A DNA stretch of 64,000 nucleotides, from contig JANQLV010000029.1 in assembly GCA_028280415.1 (NCBI GenBank), forward strand, positions 124,001 through 188,000. The letters are read 5' to 3'. Within the stretch, counting starts at the first letter, position 1. Every line of letters begins with the position of its first letter. The notes under the pieces are model-generated. The model was not told where the DNA came from, ran no database searches, and saw only the letters and a program-made list of their open reading frames with translations. Of the stretch, positions 1-7,018 are shown one piece after another. A program made the translations under genes and the position numbers. Source of the DNA: Saprospiraceae bacterium. GTDB taxonomy: Bacteria; Bacteroidota; Bacteroidia; Chitinophagales; Saprospiraceae.

Positions 1-1
1 G

Positions 2-1501
2 TATAATGGTGCGATAATCAAGCTCGATAAAGCCACGCAAAACTTGATACAATCTTTACTTGGCACAGGGGAAATTTCCCCGCCCAAAGGACTCAGAGCC
101 ACGCTTCGGCCCTATCAGCGCAATGGCTTCTCCTGGCTATATAAAAATGCCAGAATCGGCCTGGGAAGTCTGATCGCTGATGATATGGGATTGGGAAAAA
201 CACTACAGGTAATCACTACTTTACTCAAGCTAAAAGAGGAAGGAATCCTGGAAGATCAAAAGGCCATTATTATTGTACCGACAACCTTACTCACCAATTG
301 GGTTAAGGAAATCGAAAAGTTTGCCCCGGATTTAATACCCTTCGTTTATCATGGAAGTAACCGGAATATTGAAGGGCTGGAAAAGGCGGATATACTGCTG
401 ACGACTTATGGGCTTGCAAGATCAGAGGCCAGTCGTTTGAGTAAGTACAAATGGTTAGTCATCGCCATTGACGAGGCTCAAAATATAAAAAATCCTTCTA
501 CGGCTCAAACCAAAGCAATTAAAAAGATCAAGGCCCCGATTAAAATTGCGATGAGTGGCACACCGGTCGAAAACCGGCTTAGTGAATACTGGAGTATTTT
601 TGATTTCAGTAATGCAGGTTATTTGAGTAGTCTTAAAAAATTCAAAGAAACTTTTGCGCGACCTATCGAAGCGGACCGTGATCAGCGAAAGCTTAAAAAG
701 TTTAGAAAGATTACCGAACCCTTTATTCTCCGGCGCCTGAAGTCCGACAAATCAATTATTAAGGACCTTCCGGACAAAATTGAGAAAGATCAGTTTTGTT
801 TGCTCACGACTCAACAGACAGCACTTTATCAAAATGTGATCAATACGACCATGGAGGCGATTGAAAAAGCGGAAGGGATTGCCCGAAAGGGCCTGGTCCT
901 GAAATTATTAACAGCGCTAAAGCAGGTTTGTAATCATCCGGTTCAATTTTTAAAGACAGGACTTGCTGATCCGGGACTTTCCGGGAAGACCAGCTTATTA
1001 CTTGATTTGTTAGGACCGATTCTGGAGGCCGGCGAAAAAACATTGATTTTTACCCAATACCAGGAGATGGGAGATTTGCTAAAGGAGATGCTCGCAAAAA
1101 CATTCAACCTGGAGATTCCTTTCCTGCATGGAGGTGTGAGCCGGAAAGGCAGGGATGCGATGGTCGAAAATTTTCAAAATAACCGCTCTACGCGAATTAT
1201 GATTCTTTCGCTCAAAGCCGGTGGCACCGGTCTTAATCTCACCGCAGCGAATAATGTCATTCATTACGATCTTTGGTGGAATCCGGCCGTCGAAGCCCAG
1301 GCTACAGACCGGGCTTACAGGATCGGTCAAAAACGCAATGTAATGGTCTATCGCTTCATCACCGAAGGAACTTTTGAAGAGAAAATAAACGAAATGCTCA
1401 AAGAAAAAAAAGAACTTGCTAATCTAACGGTAAGTACCGGCGAAAAATGGATTGGGGAACTTTCCAACCGGGAAATAAAACAACTGGTTAAGCTGGGATA
1501 A
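2..1501 (+). CDS. SNF2-family DEAD/DEAH helicase, C-terminal part (5' end outside window)
   Basis: Swi2/Snf2-type ATP-dependent DNA translocase; the reading frame is open to the left edge, so only the two RecA-like motor lobes are seen. Motifs in order, counted from the first in-frame TTG at 44: Walker A DDMGLGKT near residues 46-53, DEAQ near 143-146, SGTPVENRL (motif III), FILRRLKSDK, then the second lobe with GGTGLNLTAANNVIHYD and the arginine-finger motif ATDRAYRIGQ. Bacterial members of this family are usually 900-1,200 residues, with an N-terminal SWIM zinc finger or HelZ-like region that would lie upstream. The TTG at 44 is not proposed as a start because the coding frame and homology continue before it. 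Likely acts on DNA or nucleoprotein in transcription recycling or repair; the exact role is unknown. Confidence 0.93.
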   Translation, partial: YNGAIIKLDKATQNLIQSLLGTGEISPPKGLRATLRPYQRNGFSWLYKNARIGLGSLIADDMGLGKTLQVITTLLKLKEEGILEDQKAIIIVPTTLLTNWVKEIEKFAPDLIPFVYHGSNRNIEGLEKADILLTTYGLARSEASRLSKYKWLVIAIDEAQNIKNPSTAQTKAIKKIKAPIKIAMSGTPVENRLSEYWSIFDFSNAGYLSSLKKFKETFARPIEADRDQRKLKKFRKITEPFILRRLKSDKSIIKDLPDKIEKDQFCLLTTQQTALYQNVINTTMEAIEKAEGIARKGLVLKLLTALKQVCNHPVQFLKTGLADPGLSGKTSLLLDLLGPILEAGEKTLIFTQYQEMGDLLKEMLAKTFNLEIPFLHGGVSRKGRDAMVENFQNNRSTRIMILSLKAGGTGLNLTAANNVIHYDLWWNPAVEAQATDRAYRIGQKRNVMVYRFITEGTFEEKINEMLKEKKELANLTVSTGEKWIGELSNREIKQLVKLG

Positions 1502-1526
1502 TATTATCGGATATAATTCAATCAGA

Positions 1527-2105
1527 ATGAGCAATATATCGAAAATAAAGGTTATGGTACTCTTGTTGACTGCTATTTTCCTGGCCTGTAATATACCTCA
1601 GGAGGAAAAAAGAAAAACGCGAGAACAGCAAACTGAATTAAAGGCCCGGGAATTTTTTGATACGTTTTCAGATCGAACGGATTGGGAAAAGTTCTGCTCG
1701 TTTTATAGCGTAGATGTAGCGTTTGATGATATTATTCTCCAGATACATTTGGATAGCCTTTGGAAATTCAAGAGGTTTTACAAATGGGATGACGAAGTCA
1801 ATACGTTTAAGAAACTATCTCCGGATCAGAAACACCTGGTACTTGAGTCATTAGTTGTAAACGATAGTATAGCTGTCGGGCGGGGACATTTAAACCCCTT
1901 TTATTATAATGAAGTACTTATAAATACTGATTGGGGAATGGCATTCACTATCTGGTTGTATTTTGATGAAAATTTAAAAATTACCAAACAGCTTGATTGG
2001 TTTGAATATGATCCTGCAGTATTGGAAAATGTGGTCAAGAGGTGTAGAGAAAAAGGTTTTGAAGCGACTCCTGACTGGCTGGATTTATCCAGAAAAGAAA
2101 ATTAG
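1527..2105 (+). CDS. Small putative lipoprotein of unknown function
   Basis: 192 residues. The N-terminus has a hydrophobic stretch ending in LAIFLAC-like lipobox (TAIFLAC-N, Cys about residue 21), so a lipid-anchored envelope protein is expected. The rest is acidic and aromatic-rich (WEKFCSFYSVDVAFDDI, GMAFTIWLYFDENLKI), recalling SnoaL/NTF2-like folds, but I recognise no family. It begins 25 bp after the helicase stop, so it may be cotranscribed with it, though no functional link is evident. It is tail-to-tail with punA, about 60 bp apart. Identification as a real gene is good (signal peptide, length, clean frame); function is unknown. Confidence 0.75.
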   Translation: MSNISKIKVMVLLLTAIFLACNIPQEEKRKTREQQTELKAREFFDTFSDRTDWEKFCSFYSVDVAFDDIILQIHLDSLWKFKRFYKWDDEVNTFKKLSPDQKHLVLESLVVNDSIAVGRGHLNPFYYNEVLINTDWGMAFTIWLYFDENLKITKQLDWFEYDPAVLENVVKRCREKGFEATPDWLDLSRKEN

Positions 2106-2166
2106 CGAACGAGGCTGTTCCCGCCTTGCCAATCTTCCTGTAGAGCATCTCATCGCCCTTCGTTCA

Positions 2167-2985
2167 TCACAAACCTTTCAAGATCTCTCGAACAATCAAC
2201 CGCATCTTGGGTTCAAACTCTTTGGCCAAAGCAATCACATCTTCTACAGTTGTCTTGGTAATTGCTTCAATGGGAAAGCATTTATTCGAAACGACGGAAA
2301 CAACAAAAACTGGTAAGTCCATATGCCTGGCGACAATGACTTCCGGGACAGTAGACATCCCTACAACGTCTCCTCCGGCTTTGTTTACAAAATCATATTC
2401 AGCAGGTGTTTCCAGATTGGGCCCCTGCAGGGCAAGATAGACTCCTTCATGTGCCCGGATATCATGCAATTTGGCAATAGCCAAAGCCTTGGCATTCAAG
2501 GATCGATCATAAGTATCCAGCATATCCGGAAACCGGGGGCCCAGTCGTTCATCATTAATACCGCGGAGTGGATTCTCCGGCTGTAAATTGATATGGTCTT
2601 TGATAAAAATAATATCTCCGGCTTCATAATCCGCATTAGTACTTCCGGAGACATTTGAAACGATCAATCTTTTAATCCCCAGAAACTTCATCACTCTTAC
2701 CGGGAAAGTAACCTGTTTCATACTATACCCTTCATAATAATGAAAGCGGCCCGCCATGGCCACGACTGCTCTCCCGGCCAACTTACCAAAAATTAATTGC
2801 CCCTTATGGCTTTGTACAGTGGAAATAGGAAAATGTGGGATATCTTTATAGTCAATTACTGTATCCACCTCAATTTCTTCACTAAGGTTACCTAATCCCG
2901 TTCCCAGAATGATTCCAAACTCTGGTTCAAACCGGGTTTTTGTTTTTAGAAAAGCAATAGACTCTTGTATTTGCTCGTATAACAT
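2167..2985 (-). CDS. punA: Purine nucleoside phosphorylase (PNP class I, trimeric type)
   Basis: 272 residues, normal for the PNP/MTAP trimeric family. Phosphorolyses inosine, guanosine and deoxy-analogues to free base and (deoxy)ribose-1-phosphate in purine salvage. Visible family motifs: GTGLGNLSEEI near residue 28 (phosphate-binding loop), the AGRFHYYEGYSM segment, VSNVSGSTNADYEAGDI, ISLQ-like DHINLQPENPLRG, the MSTVPEVIVARH signature, and a conserved Asn in VSVVSNKC that contacts the base. Transcribed away from mqnC in the same direction with about 100 bp between them; the two could be cotranscribed. Nucleoside phosphorolysis also occurs in the futalosine route, but there the enzyme is normally a dedicated MqnB hydrolase, so I would not assign PNP to menaquinone synthesis from position alone. 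Confidence 0.93.
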   Translation of the reverse strand: MLYEQIQESIAFLKTKTRFEPEFGIILGTGLGNLSEEIEVDTVIDYKDIPHFPISTVQSHKGQLIFGKLAGRAVVAMAGRFHYYEGYSMKQVTFPVRVMKFLGIKRLIVSNVSGSTNADYEAGDIIFIKDHINLQPENPLRGINDERLGPRFPDMLDTYDRSLNAKALAIAKLHDIRAHEGVYLALQGPNLETPAEYDFVNKAGGDVVGMSTVPEVIVARHMDLPVFVVSVVSNKCFPIEAITKTTVEDVIALAKEFEPKMRLIVREILKGL

Positions 2986-3081
2986 TTATGCTGGGTTTAA
3001 TCCGGCATAAAATTAATAGGCTTGGATAGTTAAACAACTATATCGGGGATAAAAAATTATTTAATTATGTAGCATATCCAG

Positions 3082-4224
3082 TTAGTCTACAATCATCTTG
3101 CTATGATCCAGCTCCTGCTGCTTGATGTTTTTGGGTAATGTTCTAAATTCGTACTGTTGATTCCTGAGTTGTGGTACAAAGCCGGCTTCGCGGATGGCCT
3201 GTTGAATTCCGTCAGCGGTAAACCGGAAAGCAGCTCCTGCTGCAGAAACCACATTTTCTTCGATCATAATACTTCCGAAATCATTAGCTCCTGCGTGTAA
3301 ACAAAGCTGAGCAGTAGGCTTTCCGACGGTTAGCCAGGATGCTTGAATGTTGACTACATTCGGAAGCATGATTCTACTCATTGCGATCATCCGGATATAC
3401 TCATCTCCGGAGCAGGTATTACGGGCGCGCTTCAATTTTTTAAGGATAGTATCTTCATCCTGAAAGGGCCAGGGAATAAAAGCTAAAAAACCTTTTGCAG
3501 AATCCGGCTTTTCGGATTGTACCCGGCGAATATCCACAAAGTGTTCCATTCGTTCCCGATTGGTTTCGATGTGTCCAAACATCATGGTTGCCGAGGTCGT
3601 CATATTGATTTTATGAGCGGCGCGCATCACATCGAGCCATTCTTTTCCACTGCATTTACCCTTGGAAATCAAGCGACGCACCCGGTCATTAAGGATTTCG
3701 GCTCCTGCTCCCGGCAATGAATCAAGGCCTGCTTCCTGCAAAGCGCTTAATACCTCAATATGCGTAGAGCCTTCCAGCTTGGTAATATGTGCAATTTCCG
3801 GTGGCCCGAGTGCATGTAGTTTCAAATTGGGATACAAGGACTTTAACTCCCTGAAAAGGTCGGCATAATATTGTAAACCCAAATCGGGATGATGTCCACC
3901 CTGCAAGAGTAATTGCTCTCCGCCGTATGCAAATGTTTCTTCGATTTTGGTTTTGTATTCCTCAATCGTAGTGATATAAGATTCTTCATGCCCCGGGCGT
4001 CGGTAAAAATTACAAAACTTGCAATTGGCGATGCAAACATTTGTAGTATTAGAGTTGCGATCAATAATCCAGGTAACGGTATTTCCCGGGACATGATGCT
4101 GTCTGATTTTATTACCTACGTACATCAATTCGGCAGTAGGTGCATTTTCAAAGAGAAAAACACCTTCATCTACTGATAGAAATTCCAGATTTAGCGCTCG
4201 TTTGAGCAAGGTATCTACTTTCAT
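3082..4224 (-). CDS. mqnC: Cyclic dehypoxanthinyl futalosine synthase (radical SAM)
   Basis: 380 residues. Radical SAM enzyme that cyclises dehypoxanthine futalosine in the futalosine pathway to menaquinone. The 4Fe-4S ligands are the Cys residues of CIANCKFCNFYR (CxxxCxxC) near residues 64-71. Other family blocks: GGEQLLLQGGHHPDLGL, LHALGPPEI, DSLPGAGAEIL-DRVRR, TSATMMFGHIET, and FIPWPFQDEDT. The LPGAGAEI and TMMFGH blocks are shared with MqnE (aminofutalosine synthase), but FIPWPFQ and the ASWLTVGKPTAQLCLHAGANDFG region favour MqnC. Transcribed from a promoter-like -7 sequence about 50 bp upstream (4274-4281, minus strand). Presence implies menaquinone-based respiration without the classical MenFDHCEB route. 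Confidence 0.93.
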   Translation of the reverse strand: MKVDTLLKRALNLEFLSVDEGVFLFENAPTAELMYVGNKIRQHHVPGNTVTWIIDRNSNTTNVCIANCKFCNFYRRPGHEESYITTIEEYKTKIEETFAYGGEQLLLQGGHHPDLGLQYYADLFRELKSLYPNLKLHALGPPEIAHITKLEGSTHIEVLSALQEAGLDSLPGAGAEILNDRVRRLISKGKCSGKEWLDVMRAAHKINMTTSATMMFGHIETNRERMEHFVDIRRVQSEKPDSAKGFLAFIPWPFQDEDTILKKLKRARNTCSGDEYIRMIAMSRIMLPNVVNIQASWLTVGKPTAQLCLHAGANDFGSIMIEENVVSAAGAAFRFTADGIQQAIREAGFVPQLRNQQYEFRTLPKNIKQQELDHSKMIVD

Positions 4225-4273
4225 ACATTTGAGGTTTACGAACTATGTTAAACCAATCTCATTTAATTTGAAA

Positions 4274-4281
4274 CAAAGATA
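4274..4281 (-). promoter_or_regulatory. Bacteroidota-type -7 element before mqnC
   Basis: The minus strand reads TATCTTTG, matching TAnnTTTG, 50 bp before the mqnC ATG. No convincing TTG lies at 19-21 bp upstream, so support is the -7 alone. Confidence 0.45.
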
Positions 4282-4568
4282 CAAAAGCTGAGTTTAGATA
4301 AACAGGCATTACTTTTCATTTTTTTCTGAAAAAAGAAAAAGTAATCACCATTAAGAAGGTATTTGGGAATTTTATTTTCAAGCGTCCATTTTTTTTGACA
4401 AGATCATAGAACAGTTGGCTAAATAAAAGAAAGAAACAGAACTTTCTATCCTGAGCGCTCCATTGTAAACCTGTACGGCTAATCAAAAGTATAACATTAA
4501 AGACTTCTCTTAAATCGGGCTGTAATTTTCTTTTGACAGGAGGATATTTTTTAATAATTTTCCATATA

Positions 4569-4634
4569 TCGGTCAGCCGTTCAGATTGAGTATGTACCTT
4601 TGTAAATTGTGCTCAATCTGTAAAATACGACCGA
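4569..4634 (+). promoter_or_regulatory. Nested inverted repeats enclosing a -7-like element (candidate operator/promoter)
   Basis: Outer arms TCGGTC (4569-4574) and GACCGA (4629-4634); inner arms CAGATTGAG (4582-4590) and CTCAATCTG (4612-4620), all perfect. The central loop contains TACCTTTG (4595-4602), a TAnnTTTG match. A start site would fall near 4609, inside the right inner arm, a typical operator position. No good -33 TTG is present. It would serve the TPR/HTH gene at 4895. Confidence 0.4.
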
Positions 4635-4711
4635 CTGTCTTTTTTCAGTAGTTTAATTCCCAAACAATACAACTTTTGAGTTTATCTCCCTTTGGTAAGG
4701 AGTATCGCTGA

Positions 4712-4741
4712 ATGTTATGTGAACGTAGTGTAGTTCTATAA
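4712..4741 (+). CDS. Candidate leader peptide (9 residues)
   Basis: ATG at 4712, sequence MLCERSVVL, stop TAA at 4739-4741. It is preceded by AAGGAG at 4697-4702 with a 9-nt gap, a Shine-Dalgarno match that is rare in this window. The stop codon lies in the left arm of the 4730-4774 hairpin, the arrangement expected for translation-coupled control. It is too short for coding statistics, so it stands only on the SD and the hairpin overlap. Confidence 0.25.
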   Translation: MLCERSVVL

Positions 4742-4774
4742 GTCAAATATTTCCATTAAACTTATAGAAGCTAC
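4730..4774 (+). promoter_or_regulatory. Leader hairpin before the TPR/HTH gene
   Basis: GTAG-TTCTATAAGT (4730-4743) pairs with ACTTATAGAA-g-CTAC (4760-4774): ten contiguous base pairs plus four after a one-base bulge, with a 16-nt loop. No T-tract follows, so it does not look like a terminator. Confidence 0.5.
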
Positions 4775-4894
4775 TTACGGATAAAAAACTAAGCAAAATG
4801 GACGTGAGAAAGTAATGGAAACGAGGTTTTAAGCTCAGACACTTCTTAACTCCAGATTAATTTTAGGCCCATTTATTTTTTAAATGAAACATCT

Positions 4895-6625
4895 TTGATC
4901 TACGTGAAAGGAAGAATTGCACTTGTTTATTTATTTGTCCTTCTTGTGTACGTTCCGGCCCTCTCTGGCCAGAAGGTACCTCCCTCAGAATTAGAGCAAC
5001 TCTTTGTCATGCCTGTCTCAGACCGGCCACAGTTTATTCATAATTTGCAATTGCCGACGTTGGACTCGGCCGATTTTATTAGCCTTTATCATCCTATAAG
5101 CGCCTTTGCTGAAAAAGAGGAGGACTGGCATTTGAAGTGGTTATTGCAATTTCATTACTTCCACCAACGAGGGAATTTGCATACTTCGTCCAAGGAAAGT
5201 ATCAGGTTGCTCCATGAAATGGAACAAACGGCCATCGAAAATGACTTTGAAGTGGGTGAAATTGTAGTTCGACACTTTCTTCGATTTGAGGAATATTACG
5301 CGAAGCAATTGTCGCATGGGGCACTTTATACTTACATCCTCGAAGAGTTGGGGCAATTACGAGAAATTGGCTTTGAAAAATTTGTGGACTACTATCTTGT
5401 TTGGATGCTTTATTATAGTGGTCAATTTATGTATCAGCTTGGTGATTTTGAAAAAGCACTCCAGTTTTTTAAGGTCGCTGACCAATACATCGACCTTAGC
5501 GAGACCAACGGACATATTTATATTCTGGTACAAAATCATCTCCAGACCATTTATCAAAAATCGGATGATTTGCCCAAGGGTATTAGCTACGCTAAAAAAA
5601 TCCTGGCCTTTACTCAGTCCGTTGAGACAGATGATCCCGAGTGGCAACGATTCTATCGCCAATGGCAAGGTCTCGCCTGTAGCGATATCAGTTCCATGTT
5701 GGTCAAACAAGGTAAAATAGAGGAAAGTGTGCCTTTTGCCCAAAGGGGTTATGCCTTGAGCAAAACAGATGATACGGTCAGTATTGCCAACCTCAACCTG
5801 GAATACACCGCGCTGCAGGTACTCGTGTCAACAAAACTCGAAGCAGGGGATTTAACAGAGGTGCGCCAACTACTTGATCGCCTGACTGAACTCTACGATA
5901 CGGTTGGGGGGCATTACGAGAATTACTTCAAGAATAGTGAGTACTTCCTGTGCATGGCCCGTTACCATGAGATGCAAGGTGAATATGCAGAGACCCTTCG
6001 GTTCACTAATCTTGCCAAACCATTACAGGACAGCCTCGCCCGGCGAAATGATGCGCGACATCTCGAACAGTTGAAGCAGCGCCTTGAAGCGGAAAAGTTT
6101 ACTGAAAAAATCCGTCTTGTTGAGCAGGAACGAGAACTGCAAAAATGGTTGCGCAATGCTGTCATTATTATCCTGATCCTGATTCTGCTGCTGGTTTTTC
6201 TCTATTTCCAACGGTTGCGCCGACAACGACAACAACAGGCTAAGGTATTGGAAATAGCTAAGCTTGAGATGAGCGCACTCACGCAAAGTTTCCGCAAAAA
6301 ATCGGAGATGGTAGACAACCTCCGCCTAGAAATGGAAAAACTTGTCCGGATCAATGAGCGTAGTGAGTACCTTGAAAAGCTTATCAACAGCACTATTCTC
6401 ACCGAAAACGACTGGCTACGCTTTCGAAAGCTTTTTGAAAAAGCTCACCCAGGCTTTATGGAGGCAATGATCACCCAGCATACTGGGCTGACGCCTGCCG
6501 AACTGCGCTACCTCACCCTCGAAAAACTCAATCTAAATACCAATGAAATGGCAAATATGCTTGGCATTTCAGCCAACGCCGTGCGCAAAACCAAGAGTCG
6601 GCTCAAGCAAAAAATCAAGGTGTAA
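4895..6625 (+). CDS. TPR-containing membrane regulator with C-terminal LuxR/sigma-like HTH
   Basis: 576 residues. Signal-like N-terminus (hydrophobic residues about 8-24), then about 370 residues of helical TPR-like repeats with typical YxxxGDFEKALQFF and MQGEYAETLRFT units, a coiled segment rich in EQLKQRLEAEK, one transmembrane helix near residues 413-430 (NAVIIILILILLLVFLYFQ), a second coiled segment, and a DNA-binding domain near 525-576: GLTPAELRYLTLEKLNLNT followed by MANMLGISANAVRKTKSRL. This periplasmic TPR, membrane, cytoplasmic HTH layout is a known Bacteroidota regulator class; the ligand and target are not known. The start is unclear: TTG at 4895 or GTG at 4904. Its codons look somewhat richer in G and C than the neighbours', which may signal separate origin. 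The neighbouring T9SS gene at 7019 is a plausible target. Confidence 0.8.
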   Translation: MIYVKGRIALVYLFVLLVYVPALSGQKVPPSELEQLFVMPVSDRPQFIHNLQLPTLDSADFISLYHPISAFAEKEEDWHLKWLLQFHYFHQRGNLHTSSKESIRLLHEMEQTAIENDFEVGEIVVRHFLRFEEYYAKQLSHGALYTYILEELGQLREIGFEKFVDYYLVWMLYYSGQFMYQLGDFEKALQFFKVADQYIDLSETNGHIYILVQNHLQTIYQKSDDLPKGISYAKKILAFTQSVETDDPEWQRFYRQWQGLACSDISSMLVKQGKIEESVPFAQRGYALSKTDDTVSIANLNLEYTALQVLVSTKLEAGDLTEVRQLLDRLTELYDTVGGHYENYFKNSEYFLCMARYHEMQGEYAETLRFTNLAKPLQDSLARRNDARHLEQLKQRLEAEKFTEKIRLVEQERELQKWLRNAVIIILILILLLVFLYFQRLRRQRQQQAKVLEIAKLEMSALTQSFRKKSEMVDNLRLEMEKLVRINERSEYLEKLINSTILTENDWLRFRKLFEKAHPGFMEAMITQHTGLTPAELRYLTLEKLNLNTNEMANMLGISANAVRKTKSRLKQKIKV

Positions 6626-7018
6626 AAGCTTCAAATCTATCTTCCCCCCTTTTAAAGGAATAAAAACAAAGCCTTCTCAATTGGAAACTCAGTTTTAAGC
6701 CAAATCTATCTATTCAATTGACTTACAGGCATTTATAATTTCATCTTCTCAGTTGTCACGTTTTTGTCACGCCCTTTTTTTGGGTTTCAATGACTATTCC
6801 TTCTCTTTTGTGAGCCGAAACGCTACCAACATTGCACCAAGCACATTATAAGTATTAAAATCATTCAAAATCAATGAAGAACTTACTTTGGTAGCTATAG
6901 CAAATTCAATTGATTTCAAAGCACTCAATTACTTTTCCCAAAAGCTTAAAGCGCGATCTGGTATCGCTCCTATTAGATATATAATAAATTATTCTTTAAC
7001 AATTTTTGATCAGAGAAA
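6626..7018. other. 393-bp intergenic region
   Basis: Between the TPR/HTH gene and the LamG T9SS gene. No ORF of note. A GTCACG-TTTTT-GTCACG direct repeat lies near 6756-6771, just before CCCTTTTTTTGGG. I see no clean TAnnTTTG promoter and no clear terminator hairpin. Confidence 0.5.

Larger units (their letters stand above)
4225..4894. other. 670-bp non-coding region with several dyad symmetries
   Basis: Divergent intergenic region between mqnC and the TPR/HTH gene. No protein-coding frame of useful length on either strand. It holds the mqnC -7 element; an AT-rich hairpin at 4308-4345 (ATTACTTTT / AAAAGTAAT); a nested palindrome around a -7-like sequence at 4569-4634; a candidate 9-codon leader ORF at 4712-4741; and a hairpin at 4730-4774. 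The density of structure is unusual for this genome and is treated in the findings. Confidence 0.6.

Noticed and set aside
4308-4345. AT-rich hairpin ATTACTTTT / AAAAGTAAT as terminator
   Set aside because: It lies between divergent gene starts, where no transcript needs to end; probably a chance structure in AT-rich DNA.
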